A stretch of 64,000 bases of DNA from Streptomyces sp. NRRL S-455 (GCF_000717875.1 NZ_JOCT01000002.1:62001-126000); one strand, 5' to 3'. Shown: positions 7,277 to 16,534, counted from the stretch's first letter. Numbers and translations are program-made. Notes: generated by a model not told the origin, from the letters alone.

Positions 7277-8529
7277 CGGCCCGTCCCGGGCTCGGCGTCC
7301 GCCCGGCCGTCCCCGGTGACGACGACCGTCCTGGCGCACGCCTCCTCACAGGTCGCCAAAGCCGCGTCGGGGTCAGCACCGACCGCGATCACCTGACCGA
7401 TCCGGTCCCAGCTGGACCTGAGCGCCGCCACCTCGTCACCGGTGGAGACCGAGAGATCCAGTTCCACGACCCCCTCCAGGGCGCGGACCTCCTCGGCGCC
7501 CTCGATCCGTGACACCACCCCGGGCTCGGCGGTCAGGAAGCGGGTCGCGGCGGCCTGCCTCAACGGGGGCCGCTCGGTCGGGGCCGGCAGTCCGGGGCAC
7601 GGCCAGGCGACCGTGTAGGCCTCCATGTCGAAGCCGTACGCCGCTTCCACGAGATCCCTGATCCGGTCGCCGCCCGGCCGGTTGTGGGACTCGATCACCT
7701 GTGGTCCGTCCGGGGAGAGCCGCAGCTCGGTGTGGGTGGGACCGTGGACCACGCCCATGGCGTCCAGGAACTCCACGACGGCTGCCTCGACGGCGCGTTC
7801 GGCATCCATGTCGATCCGGGCCGGGATCACATGCCCCGCCTCCACGAAGTTGCCGTCGGTCAGCTTCTCCGTGACGGCGACGATCACATGACGGCCTTCG
7901 AAGGTGAAGGCCTCGACGCTGAACTCGGGCCCCTCGATATAGCCCTCGGCGACGAAGCGGTCCAGCGGGAAGTACTGGGCGAACTGGTGGTCGGAGGCGC
8001 GCAGTTCGACGATGCGGTCCCAGGCCGCGCCGACCTCCTGCGGCCCCCGCACCAGCTGGATGCCCAGGCTCGCGATGCCGTCGACCGGCTTCACGATGAA
8101 CGGGTAGCCGTGCGCGGCGCCGAATTCCTCCAGCGCCGCCCGGTCGATGACCTCGACCGCCGGAACTGTGCTGGCCCCGACCCGGGAGAGATGCTCGCGC
8201 ATGCTCAGCTTGTCCCGGAGCAGCCGGGCGACCTCGTGGGAGACGCCGCCGAGGCCCAGCAGGTCGTTGATCCGCCCGGCGATCTCCACGCCCGCCTCGC
8301 CGGTGGTGGCCACGCGCGTGAAGCCGTAGACCTTGTGGGCGGCCGTGACGATGGGCTCGACCACGGACCAGTCCGCGAAGTCGACGAGGAAGGCCGCGTC
8401 GACCAGCTTCGCATGCTCGGGGGTGAACTGCCCTGGCTGCTGGAGGTACACCACCCCGAGCCCCTGCTCCACGGCCTTGCGCACATTCTCGATCCGGCCG
8501 CCGATGATCAAGACTCGCTCTGCTGACAT
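7273..8529 (-). CDS. ATP-grasp ligase 1 (amino-acid/peptide ligase type)
   Basis: 418 residues, ATG 8529 after AAGGAAG. N-terminal Rossmann-like preATP-grasp domain (MSAERVLIIGGR), then the ATP-grasp fold: DKLSMREHLSRVG, the ATP-binding lysine in FIVKPVDGIASLG (about residue 145), FVAEGYIEGPEFSVEAF, and the Mg-binding loop VIESHNRPGGDRI. The ExNxRxGGD loop fits ligases joining amino acids through acyl phosphates (BacD/L-amino-acid ligase class). In a phosphonate cluster such enzymes couple the phosphono-amine or phosphono-acid to amino acids. It is one of three non-identical ATP-grasp genes and the last intact gene of the leftward operon. Substrate order cannot be read from sequence. Confidence 0.85.
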   Translation of the reverse strand: MSAERVLIIGGRIENVRKAVEQGLGVVYLQQPGQFTPEHAKLVDAAFLVDFADWSVVEPIVTAAHKVYGFTRVATTGEAGVEIAGRINDLLGLGGVSHEVARLLRDKLSMREHLSRVGASTVPAVEVIDRAALEEFGAAHGYPFIVKPVDGIASLGIQLVRGPQEVGAAWDRIVELRASDHQFAQYFPLDRFVAEGYIEGPEFSVEAFTFEGRHVIVAVTEKLTDGNFVEAGHVIPARIDMDAERAVEAAVVEFLDAMGVVHGPTHTELRLSPDGPQVIESHNRPGGDRIRDLVEAAYGFDMEAYTVAWPCPGLPAPTERPPLRQAAATRFLTAEPGVVSRIEGAEEVRALEGVVELDLSVSTGDEVAALRSSWDRIGQVIAVGADPDAALATCEEACARTVVVTGDGRADAEPGTGR

Positions 8530-8588
8530 ACGTCTTCCTTGTCCTGTGCGTGCTGGGGTTCCGTCGGACGGCTGAGCGCGGGCGCGGC

Positions 8589-9830
8589 TCAGGCGAGGGC
8601 GTCGTCGCTGATCTCCACGCGTGCGATCGCCCGCAACCGCTCGGCCAGAGCGGCGAGTTCTGTCGGACCCGGGCAGTCGAGCACGGCGTACGCCAGTCGG
8701 TCCCCGGAGTTCTCGGCGGGACGTACGGTCGCGCCGGGAGCCAGCCGGGCGGCATGGCGGACCACACCCTCCTGGGCCGCCCAGTCCGTCAGGTCGAGTG
8801 CCGCGAGGACCCCGGCCCGGCCGGCGCCGAGGAACAGGCTGCCCGCGGAGCGTATGGGTTCCCGGTCCGCAGGAGGCAGTTGCGGCTGCTCACCCAGGGT
8901 CAGCCGCAGGCAGGCCTCGTACACGTCGAAGTCGTGCGCCAGGGAGATGATCTCCAGGATGTGGTCGCCCGGGGTGCGCACCGCGACCTCCATGATCACG
9001 AGGTCGTCGTCGGCGCGGGCCCTGAACTCCAGGTGCGCGATCCCGGTGTTGAGGCCCAGGGCGGCCACCACACCGCGGCACAGCTCGTCGGCCGTTTTGC
9101 GCAGCACCGGACGCTGGGCTCCGTGGCCGGCCTCATGGAACAGCTCGACGAAGAACGGGGCGTCCGTGGTCTCCTTGCGGGTGAGGTTGGTGAACAGCAC
9201 CTGCCCGTCCCGGACCAGCGCCTCGACGCTGTACTCCGCTCCCTCGACATAGCACTCGACCAGCAGGGGGCCCTCGTCGTCGCGGCGGCGCACGGCGTCC
9301 TGCCACTGCTCGGGGGTGTCGATCCGCTCGACGCCCATGCTGCCCTGCAGGGCCACGGGTTTGACGACCACGGGCAGCCGGTCCAGGGCCCATTCGGAGG
9401 CGTCGGACAGCCGTACCGTGTGCCGGTGGCCAGGCTGCGGCAGGCCCGCGCGGTGGAACTCACCGCGCTGTAGTGCCTTGTTGCGGGAGACCATAGCGGC
9501 GTCGAGGCCCGGGCCGGGCACGCCGAGCCGGTGTTGCAGGATCGCCGTAGCGAGCACCTGTGGCTCGGCGAATCCCAGCACCGCGTCCGGGGCCAGCCGG
9601 CCGGCCAGTGCCATCGCCGGGGGCAGCCACGCCTCGTCCCGGGCCGGGACGCCCTCGACCGGCTCGAAGTCGACGACGCATGGGAACCGGGGGGCCAGTT
9701 CGGCGTGCCGGGCGGCGGTCTCCACCAGGCCCACCCTCAGGCCCATGCGCTGTGCCGCGCGGAGATAGCCCTCCGCCATGGCGCCCGCACCGACCAGTAT
9801 GACGGTCCGTTGCGTACCGCTCAGAGACAT
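8589..9830 (-). CDS. ATP-grasp ligase 2
   Basis: 413 residues, ATG 9830 preceded by AGGAG. The first ten bases overlap the end of the condensation-like gene. Begins SLSGTQRTVILVGAGAMAEG, a Rossmann start. Core motifs: VVVKPVALQGSMGV (ATP lysine and glycine loop), LVECYVEGAEYSVEAL, and IMEVAVRTPGDH. In the last, the usual Asn/Gly of the metal loop is Ala and the loop reads RTPGD, closer to BacD/RizB-like L-amino-acid ligases than to D-Ala-D-Ala ligase. A C-terminal lid follows (residues about 310-413). Likely makes a peptide or amide bond on the phosphonate scaffold. It is clearly distinct from ligases 1 and 3, so three separate coupling steps are plausible. Confidence 0.85.
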   Translation of the reverse strand: MSLSGTQRTVILVGAGAMAEGYLRAAQRMGLRVGLVETAARHAELAPRFPCVVDFEPVEGVPARDEAWLPPAMALAGRLAPDAVLGFAEPQVLATAILQHRLGVPGPGLDAAMVSRNKALQRGEFHRAGLPQPGHRHTVRLSDASEWALDRLPVVVKPVALQGSMGVERIDTPEQWQDAVRRRDDEGPLLVECYVEGAEYSVEALVRDGQVLFTNLTRKETTDAPFFVELFHEAGHGAQRPVLRKTADELCRGVVAALGLNTGIAHLEFRARADDDLVIMEVAVRTPGDHILEIISLAHDFDVYEACLRLTLGEQPQLPPADREPIRSAGSLFLGAGRAGVLAALDLTDWAAQEGVVRHAARLAPGATVRPAENSGDRLAYAVLDCPGPTELAALAERLRAIARVEISDDALA

Positions 9831-11275
9831 CTCGACTCCTGACTTGTCGGTTGCGACTGTTTCACCAGGTGCTGCAGTTCCTCCGCGCTCACCTCCCGGA
9901 TCGCGGCCGCGCACAGCAGCCGCTCCAGCGCCGCCATCCAGTGCTCGGCCCAGCCAGGGGTGTGCACCTGGGTGTCCACCTGTAGCACCAGCCGGATACC
10001 GGACTCGCTGACGTCGGCGCTCAGATAGCGGGTGGAGCGCCACACCAGATCGCTGGGGATCCAGCGGGTGAGACCGGCCGCCGCGGACTCCTCGAGCTCC
10101 ACCGCGGTCACCTCGCGGCGGGGCAGTGTGCTCGCCCGGGGCCGGTAGTTGAGCGTGGGCGTGATGTCCAGCCGGACGCCCCGCTCCCGCTCGACGGCAC
10201 GGTGCAGCTCGGCCAGCCGGTCCGGCGGATACGAGCCGAAGCGCAGCGCGCCCAGGGTGGCCGAGGCGGTGACACGGACCAGTTCCGGGAAGGAGGAGCC
10301 CGCCACGGGCACGCAGAACGGCACGGGCTGCGAACAGGGCACCACGGCGTTGACGGTCTCGGGGCGCGACCGGTTGGCGGCGAGCAGTTGCAGGTACCCC
10401 GTCAGGCTGTCGGCGAGGTGGGCGTCGACCGTGACCATGGCCGCGGCGAGCACGGTGGCGACGCTCTCCCCCGTGCGCAGCGACACGGCACCGGCCGCCA
10501 GGTCCAGCGCGGGCGAGGTGCGCGACAGGAACCGGTACCGGTCGGGGGATGCGGCGCCGTCCGGGGCGGGGGGTGCCGTCGGCATGGTGCGGAAGGCCTC
10601 GGCCGCTCGGCGCAGGGCGCGCTCCGCCGTGCGGCGGGCCGGCTCGGTCGCCTCGGCGGCCGCCTGTTCGTGAGGGCTGCGGCCCGCATCCCGGCTCCGG
10701 GCGGGGGGCCACTCGGGATGGCGTACGGCGACGGTGGAGACGAGGTGTTCGGTGACCGGCAGCAGGGCGAACGCGTCCACGGCGACATGGCTGAACACCA
10801 GCGCCAGGAAGCGGGGCCGGCCCGCGCGGCCTATCAGCGCGGCGCGTACCGGCCACTCCTCGGCGACGTCGAACGGTGTCGCGGCCAGTTCGTCCAGTAC
10901 GGCGGTCGCGGCCTCCGCCACCCCCCGGGCACCGTCGTCCGCGTCATGGACGGCGAGGCGCAAGGTGCCCTCCGCGTGGACGTGTTGCCCGGCTCCGGCG
11001 TCGGCGCCTGCGCCGGCGGTCGCACCGGCCGTGTCACGGACGACCGTGCTGCGCAGGCCCTCGAAGCGGTGCAACAGGTCCCGCAGGGCCGTCACGACAT
11101 CCTGCTCGCGCACATCAGCCCGCAGTTCGTACAGCCTGCTGATGGCGAGCCCACGCCCCAGCGGCCGGGCGGCGTCCGTCTCGGCCAGGTAGTACTGCTG
11201 GCTCCAGGTCAGTGGCGCCCGGCGTGCCTCGCCCGCCGCGAAGCGCACCGCGCGGTGCTCTGGGGTGGTCGGCAT
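9821..11275 (-). CDS. Stand-alone condensation-domain-like protein
   Basis: 484 residues from ATG 11275, three bases after the stop of ATP-grasp gene 3. The fold pattern is that of NRPS condensation/CoA-dependent acyltransferases: PLTWSQQYYLAE near the start (C1-like), RLYELRADVREQDVVTALRDLL, then the active-site segment LVFSHVAVDAFALLPV (about residue 170). In place of HHxxxDG it reads SHxxxDA. The second, catalytic His and the Asp are kept, while the first His is Ser and Gly is Ala. It probably takes an aminoacyl thioester from the free carrier protein (23018-23290) and joins it to an amine. The unusual motif may mean a non-standard acceptor such as a phosphonate. Confidence 0.7.
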   Translation of the reverse strand: MPTTPEHRAVRFAAGEARRAPLTWSQQYYLAETDAARPLGRGLAISRLYELRADVREQDVVTALRDLLHRFEGLRSTVVRDTAGATAGAGADAGAGQHVHAEGTLRLAVHDADDGARGVAEAATAVLDELAATPFDVAEEWPVRAALIGRAGRPRFLALVFSHVAVDAFALLPVTEHLVSTVAVRHPEWPPARSRDAGRSPHEQAAAEATEPARRTAERALRRAAEAFRTMPTAPPAPDGAASPDRYRFLSRTSPALDLAAGAVSLRTGESVATVLAAAMVTVDAHLADSLTGYLQLLAANRSRPETVNAVVPCSQPVPFCVPVAGSSFPELVRVTASATLGALRFGSYPPDRLAELHRAVERERGVRLDITPTLNYRPRASTLPRREVTAVELEESAAAGLTRWIPSDLVWRSTRYLSADVSESGIRLVLQVDTQVHTPGWAEHWMAALERLLCAAAIREVSAEELQHLVKQSQPTSQESRCL

Positions 11276-11280
11276 GACGG

Positions 11281-12561
11281 CTAGCCCTTGACCTCGGACT
11301 CGTCGACGGGCGACCACGTGAAGGTCAGCTTCTCGCCCGCCGCAACGGCACGGCCGAGCGCCTCGTCCCGGTCGGCGCCCTCGGCGATGATCCAGGCGGC
11401 GCGGTCCCGGTTCGACCCGTTGGCCTTGTAGACCATGCCCGGCTGCACACCGGGGCGCATGTGCACCTCGTGCACCCCCTCCAGGGCCTGTGCCTCGGCG
11501 ACGCCGTCGATGGCGTCGAGGCGGCCGAGCGGCGCCGACATCAGGAAGTGGACGACCGCGGTGCGGTCGCAGACGACGTTCAGGTCGGGGGTGGCCCCCA
11601 GCAGCGCGGTCATGTGGAGGCGGCACATGTCGACGCCGCTCGCGATCCGCACCGCTTCGGGGATCCGGTCGCCGGCGATCCGCCCGTTGACCTCGATGAC
11701 CCGGGCGTCCTTGTCGTCGGCGGTCAGCTTGAGTTCGACATGGGCGGGGCCCCAGGTCAGCCCGATCGCCTTGACGGCCTGCTCGGCCTTCTCGACGAGC
11801 AGGCGCTCCCGCTCGCCGGTGACCGCCGCCGGGAAGATGTGGCCCATTTCCAGGAACAGCGGGGGCGCGCTGCAGATCTTCTCGGTGAGGCCGAGCACCT
11901 TGCCGTGCATGACCTCCGCGGAGTACTCGGCCCCGGGGACGCACTCCTCGACGACCACGCGGGGGGTCACCTCCTGGCCGAGGTACTCGCCGATCCCCAG
12001 GATCTCCCGGGTGATCGCGTCGACTTCCCCGGCCGTCTCGCACCGGCGCACCCACAGGCTGCCGGTGAGGTCCAGCGGCTTGACCACGACCGGGAACCCG
12101 ATCGAGGTCGCGGCGGCCGCGGCCTCGTCCGCCGAGGAGCACACCTGGAAGCGCGGGTTGAGGCCGGGCGTCGCGGCCATCGCGGCACGCATGGACGCCT
12201 TGGAACGGCAGGCGGCCACGGCCGCCGGGTCCGGGCCGGGCAGACCCAGCCGGGCGGCCACCTGGGCGCCCATGTCGCAGTAGTACTCGTACACCGAGGC
12301 GACTCCGACGAGTTCGCCGTCCGCGGCGATCTCCCGGCAGGCCGCGACGACGGCGTCGGCGTCATGGGTGTCACAGGTGCGGATCTCCACGCCCAGCTCG
12401 GCGTAGTCGCGGATCAGCGAGGGCGCCATGGCCGCGGGCTGGGCCGCCACCACGACGGGGGTCACGCCCTGCTCCAGCAGGAACCGGGCACAGTCCTGGC
12501 CCGCGCCGGTCAGGGGGGACTCGACGAAGACCACGTAACGGGGAGTCTTCCGGTCGGACAT
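11281..12561 (-). CDS. ATP-grasp ligase 3
   Basis: 426 residues, ATG 12561 after AAGGAG. PreATP-grasp domain with RYVVFVESPLTGAGQD, then SKASMRAAM, the ATP lysine in VVVKPLDLTGSLWV (about residue 160), VVEECVPGAEYSAEVM, and the Mg loop ARVIEVNGRIAGDRI, with the classic Asn. C-terminal lid domain ends in a Glu/Lys tail. Member of the carboxylate-amine ligase ATP-grasp superfamily, probably joining an amino acid to the phosphonate product in the cytoplasm. It sits in the middle of the leftward operon between the MFS exporter and the condensation-like protein. Confidence 0.85.
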   Translation of the reverse strand: MSDRKTPRYVVFVESPLTGAGQDCARFLLEQGVTPVVVAAQPAAMAPSLIRDYAELGVEIRTCDTHDADAVVAACREIAADGELVGVASVYEYYCDMGAQVAARLGLPGPDPAAVAACRSKASMRAAMAATPGLNPRFQVCSSADEAAAAATSIGFPVVVKPLDLTGSLWVRRCETAGEVDAITREILGIGEYLGQEVTPRVVVEECVPGAEYSAEVMHGKVLGLTEKICSAPPLFLEMGHIFPAAVTGERERLLVEKAEQAVKAIGLTWGPAHVELKLTADDKDARVIEVNGRIAGDRIPEAVRIASGVDMCRLHMTALLGATPDLNVVCDRTAVVHFLMSAPLGRLDAIDGVAEAQALEGVHEVHMRPGVQPGMVYKANGSNRDRAAWIIAEGADRDEALGRAVAAGEKLTFTWSPVDESEVKG

Positions 12562-12613
12562 GGGGGTGCTCCTTGATCAGGCTTTTCGGGGGCCGGTCGG
12601 TTTCGAGGTCGCG

Positions 12614-13870
12614 TCAGGGGGAGGGGGCCGCGTCCGGTACCGCCCGCGGCTCCTCGGCGGGCAGGTGGCGCATCCGGACCAGCCGGGACAGGAGCAGCCA
12701 CAGGACTCCGGCGGTCATCCCGGCGCCCGCGACGAACAGGCCGCCGCGCACGCCGATCCATTCGCCGAGGGCACCGCCGATGAGCGAGCCGAGCGGGAGG
12801 ATGCCCCAGACGATGAACCGCACACTGGCGTTCATCCGCCCCAGCATCTCCGGCGGGCACAGGGCCTGCCGGATGCTGACCTGGCCGACGTTGTAGACCA
12901 CGATGCCGAAGCTGACGGTGAACCAGGGCACGGCGAACAGCGCGATCCCCCAGCCGCCGTGCGACAGCGGGATCAGCAAGGTGGTCGGCACGGTCAGCAG
13001 GTACGCCAGCCACATGGCGCGCACCTGCCCGATCCGCTCGGCGAGCCGGCCGGCCGCCGCCGCACCGAGGATGCCGCCGAGTCCGCTGACCGCCATCAGC
13101 ACACCGACGGTGGTCCCGGACAGCCCCAGCTCCTCGACCAGCAGCAGCATCACCAGCGGCAACATGACCGCGTAGAAGAAGTTGTACGTCGCGGCGGAGC
13201 CGGTGATGGCCCGGAACACCGGCTGCCGCAGCACGAACCGCAGGCCACTGCTGATCTCGGCCGTCATCCGACGCCGGTCCCCACGGGCCGGTGTCTCCTC
13301 GACGGTGCGCATCCGGGACACCAGCAGCGCCGACACCAGATGGCTCACGGCCTGGGAGGCGACGGTGACGGTGGCCCCCAGCAGCTGCACGAGCGAGCCG
13401 CCGAGCGTGGGCCCGGCGAGCCGGGCGACGGCGTTGGTGCTCTCCAGCCTGGCGTTGCCCTCGACGAGGTGGGCCCGGCCCACCACGGCCGGGATGTACG
13501 ACTGGTAGGCGATTTCGTAGAAGGCGGTGGCGAAGCCGATCGCCAGGGTCGCCGCCATCAGCCCGGTGAAGTCGATCCAGTCCAGGGCGAACCCGACGAC
13601 GAGGCACGCCAGGAAGAGCGCGCGCAGCAGGTCGCAGGCGATGAGGATCGGCCGGCGGCGCATCCGGTCGACCAGCGTGCCCGCCGGCAGACCGATGAGC
13701 AGGAAGGCGATGGTCTGCGCCGCCTGGAGCAGCCCCATCTGGAAGGGGGTGGCGGCCAGCGTCGTCGCGGCCAGGAGCGGCAGCGCCACCCGGCTCATGT
13801 TGGCGCCGACGGTGCTGGCCGTCTGGGCGGCCCAGAAGAAGCGGAAGTCCCGGTGCTTGAGCAGTGACAT
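12614..13870 (-). CDS. MFS exporter, probable product efflux
   Basis: 418 residues from ATG 13870 (MSLLKHRDFRFFWAAQT, a start typical of the MFS_3/EntS-like group). About 12 hydrophobic helices, with the conserved loop between helices 2 and 3 (GTLVDRMRRRP, MFS motif A). A longer open frame upstream is rejected as Pro/Ser/Arg-rich. Within the leftward operon, seven bases downstream of tldE-like, so co-transcribed. The likely role is export of the finished phosphonopeptide across the plasma membrane, which would also give self-protection. Confidence 0.85.
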   Translation of the reverse strand: MSLLKHRDFRFFWAAQTASTVGANMSRVALPLLAATTLAATPFQMGLLQAAQTIAFLLIGLPAGTLVDRMRRRPILIACDLLRALFLACLVVGFALDWIDFTGLMAATLAIGFATAFYEIAYQSYIPAVVGRAHLVEGNARLESTNAVARLAGPTLGGSLVQLLGATVTVASQAVSHLVSALLVSRMRTVEETPARGDRRRMTAEISSGLRFVLRQPVFRAITGSAATYNFFYAVMLPLVMLLLVEELGLSGTTVGVLMAVSGLGGILGAAAAGRLAERIGQVRAMWLAYLLTVPTTLLIPLSHGGWGIALFAVPWFTVSFGIVVYNVGQVSIRQALCPPEMLGRMNASVRFIVWGILPLGSLIGGALGEWIGVRGGLFVAGAGMTAGVLWLLLSRLVRMRHLPAEEPRAVPDAAPSP

Positions 13871-13877
13871 GGCGCGG

Positions 13878-15182
13878 CTACCTCCCGATCGTGAGCCCAG
13901 ACGTCCAGACGCCGGGGCTCGCGACGAAGGAGGTGTGACTGCGGTTGAGCCGCATCCGCCCGTCATGGCCGTCGATCCGGGCGAGCAACTCGAACACGTT
14001 GCCGGCGAGGGTGATGTTGCCGGCGTTGTGCTGGGCGCCGTCGGGGGTGATGAGGACCGCGTTGGCGCCGATGGAGAAGTCGCCGGTGATGGCGTTCGAC
14101 GTGTGGGCGCCGTTGGCCTGCACCACCTTCAGCAGGGTTCGGCCGTCGAGCGGGGCGTCCCCCAGCGAGGTGGCGGGGCGCAGCGCCAGGAAGCCCGGCT
14201 GTACGGTGGGCATTTCGCCGGAGGGCCCGCGGCGGCCCGAGCCAGTGCTCACCGTGCCCGCCTCGGCGGCGGTGCGGCGCGAGCTGAGGAAGCCGCGCAG
14301 CACGCCGTCCTCCAGCAGCGTAGTGGGGTGGCACGCGGTGCCCTCGTCGTCCCAGGGCGTGGGCAGGGGGCTGTCCGCCGCCATGGGGTCGTCCACCAGG
14401 GACAGGCCCGCGCTGCCGATCCGCTCGCCGGTGCGGCCGGCCAGCGGCGAGCGGCCCTCCAGGACGGAGTCCAGCTGGAAGGCGGGCACGGCGAGCATGA
14501 ACAGCTTCGCCATCACGCGCCCGTCCACGAGGACGTCGTCGTGGGAGAGTCGCGGCACGGGTTCGCGGGCCAGCACGCGGGCGAGGGCCGTCAGCTCGTC
14601 CAACTCCGCGCGTTCGGCGTCCTCGAGGACGGCGTCCACCGACCGCCCGAACATCTGGTGCGCGATGAACCCGACGCGCCGGTCCTTGGCGGTGATCCGG
14701 GCCTGCAACTGGAAGGTACCCGTCGTGTGCTGCAAGGGCTCGCAGCCGGCGCGGTGCAGCAGGACCCGGGACCGGTCGGCCCTGGCGCGCAACTCGACGT
14801 CCACATCGGCGGGGCCCGCGGTGAGCTTGGCGAGGCGCCGGGTCACGGTCTCGACGAGCCGTGGGTCCGCGAGCAGCCGCGGCCCCGTGGCCGGCACGGT
14901 GCGGCGGGCGGGCGCGGGCGCCGCGAAGCCCAGGGACCGGCCGACCGCGAGGGCGGTGTCGACGAGCGAGGCGTCGGCTCCGCCGGGGATGTGCACGGCG
15001 TATCCCTCGCCGCCGTCCTTCCAGACGGTGAGGGCGGTGGCCGTCGTGGCGGTGGCGACGCGGCGTTCCACCGCGCCCTCCCGGCAGACCAGTTCGTCGG
15101 TCTCGTGGGCGTTCTCCCACACCTCCGAGTCAGCGCCCCGGTCTGCGGCGGTCGCGTTCAGGAAGTCGGATGCCTCGCTCAT
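13878..15182 (-). CDS. TldE/PmbA-like metallopeptidase-family protein
   Basis: 434 residues, ATG 15182, overlapping the stop of the tldD-like gene by four bases. Belongs to the PmbA/TldE family: N-terminal mixed domain (ALTVWKDGGEGYAVHIP), then a C-terminal beta-rich domain with GAHTSNAITGDFSIGANAVLI and NAGNITLAGNVFELL, the conserved end of the family. It lacks HExxxH, as expected for the non-catalytic partner. TldD and TldE form a heterodimeric zinc protease that unfolds and cleaves peptides, known for microcin B17 leader removal. In this non-ribosomal phosphonate setting the partner substrate is unknown; see TldD. Confidence 0.85.
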   Translation of the reverse strand: MSEASDFLNATAADRGADSEVWENAHETDELVCREGAVERRVATATTATALTVWKDGGEGYAVHIPGGADASLVDTALAVGRSLGFAAPAPARRTVPATGPRLLADPRLVETVTRRLAKLTAGPADVDVELRARADRSRVLLHRAGCEPLQHTTGTFQLQARITAKDRRVGFIAHQMFGRSVDAVLEDAERAELDELTALARVLAREPVPRLSHDDVLVDGRVMAKLFMLAVPAFQLDSVLEGRSPLAGRTGERIGSAGLSLVDDPMAADSPLPTPWDDEGTACHPTTLLEDGVLRGFLSSRRTAAEAGTVSTGSGRRGPSGEMPTVQPGFLALRPATSLGDAPLDGRTLLKVVQANGAHTSNAITGDFSIGANAVLITPDGAQHNAGNITLAGNVFELLARIDGHDGRMRLNRSHTSFVASPGVWTSGLTIGR

Positions 15183-16534
15183 CGCCCGGTACCGCCGACC
15201 AGGAGCGACCGCACGCGCAGGGTCGGGCCGACCACGCCGACCGGCACCCACTGGCCGAACTTGCCGCACTTGGCGGCCCCGACGACGGGGTCGTCGGCTA
15301 TCGCGTCGATGTCCCTGAGCACCTGGGTTCCCGTTCCTGTGATGGTGGTTTCCTCGATGGGGTCGGTGATCCTGCCGTTCTCGATCAGGAAGCCGTTGGT
15401 CACACGGAAGGTGAACTCGCCTGTGGACTCGATGACTTCACCGCCGCCGACGTGCTGGGCGAAGATCCCGAACTCGGTGCCGGAGACGATGTCCTCGACA
15501 CCGGACGTGCCGGCCGCGAGGCAGGTGTTCGTCATCCGGGGCTGCGGTGGGTGCAGCACGGTGGTGCACCGGCCGTTGCCGCTGGGCGTGAGGCCGAGCC
15601 GCGCCGCCGACTCCTGGTCGGTCAGATAGCCCTTGAGGACGCCGTTCTCGATGAGGGTCGTCGGTGTTCCGGGCGTGCCCTCGTCGTCGTGGCCGAAGGA
15701 ACCGACCGCCCCGGGGACGGTGGGGTCGTCCGTGATGGTGACCAGCGGGGAGGCGATGGTCTCGCCGAGCCGTCCGGCGTAGACGGAGCCGCGCAGCACC
15801 TCGTCGCCCTCCAGCGGGTGGCAGCAGGCCTCGTGGAGCAGGACCATGCCGCGCCCTCCGGCCACCACGACCGGGAGGTGGCCCACCGGGGCGGGCCGGG
15901 CGTCGAGGCCGGTCACCGCGCGCCGGGCGACCTCGGCGCCGGCAGCCGCGGCGTCGATGCCATCCAGGGTGCCGCTGGTGCCTGGGGTGTAGAAGCCGGT
16001 GGACATCCGGCCGCCTCTGCGGGCGATGACCCGGACGGTGAGATAGCTGAGCAGCCGGTGTTCCTCGCGGATCCGATCGTCCTGGGCGAGGACCATGTCC
16101 TGTTCGCTCAGCTCGAAGTCGATGACGACCTGGGCCACAGCCGGGTCGAAGTCCCGGGCCGACTTCTCCAGTGCGCCGAGCACGGACAGGACGGAGGAGA
16201 TGTTCATCCACTCCGGCCCGGGACGGCCCCCGGGGGGCCGTCCCGGGCCCGCGCCCGCCGGGGCACGTCCGCCGTCCCCGTCAAGGACGGCGGTGGACGG
16301 ATCGAGGCCCGACATCGACCGGTGCCGGAAGCCGTCGCGCAGCACGTACCTGGCGGACGTGCCCTCGCCCCGCTGGACGCTGATGTCGCTGACCCGGCCC
16401 TCCGCGAAGCGTCCGCTGGTGCGGTACCAGGCCTGGACGGCGCCCGAGGTGCCCGCGCAGTCCGGCGGGCGGTGCCTGCGCATCTCGGTGACCAGGTCGT
16501 CGGCCACCGCCCGGAGTTGCTCGGTAGCGTGCAT
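15179..16534 (-). CDS. TldD-like zinc metalloprotease
   Basis: 451 residues, ATG 16534 after GGAGAG. The zinc motif HEACCH (HExxxH) is at residues 234-239 in VVVAGGRGMVLLHEACCHPL, identical in layout to TldD. The C-terminal part has TNTCLAAGTSGVEDIV and VTNGFLIENGRITDPIEE, both family hallmarks. The segment from about 85 to 108 is a Gly/Pro/Ala/Arg-rich insert. Forms the catalytic half of a TldD/TldE pair with the overlapping downstream gene. Such pairs process ribosomal peptides or clear peptides. Here it could trim a peptide precursor, cleave an aminoacyl protecting group, or even act on the 54-aa peptide. The role is open. Confidence 0.85.
   Translation of the reverse strand: MHATEQLRAVADDLVTEMRRHRPPDCAGTSGAVQAWYRTSGRFAEGRVSDISVQRGEGTSARYVLRDGFRHRSMSGLDPSTAVLDGDGGRAPAGAGPGRPPGGRPGPEWMNISSVLSVLGALEKSARDFDPAVAQVVIDFELSEQDMVLAQDDRIREEHRLLSYLTVRVIARRGGRMSTGFYTPGTSGTLDGIDAAAAGAEVARRAVTGLDARPAPVGHLPVVVAGGRGMVLLHEACCHPLEGDEVLRGSVYAGRLGETIASPLVTITDDPTVPGAVGSFGHDDEGTPGTPTTLIENGVLKGYLTDQESAARLGLTPSGNGRCTTVLHPPQPRMTNTCLAAGTSGVEDIVSGTEFGIFAQHVGGGEVIESTGEFTFRVTNGFLIENGRITDPIEETTITGTGTQVLRDIDAIADDPVVGAAKCGKFGQWVPVGVVGPTLRVRSLLVGGTGR

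Noticed and set aside
8589..12142. Long upstream extensions of ATP-grasp 2 and of the condensation-like protein
   Set aside because: The added N-terminal parts are Arg/Gly/Pro-rich readings of neighbouring genes in the wrong frame. Good ribosome sites or overlaps mark the shorter starts.
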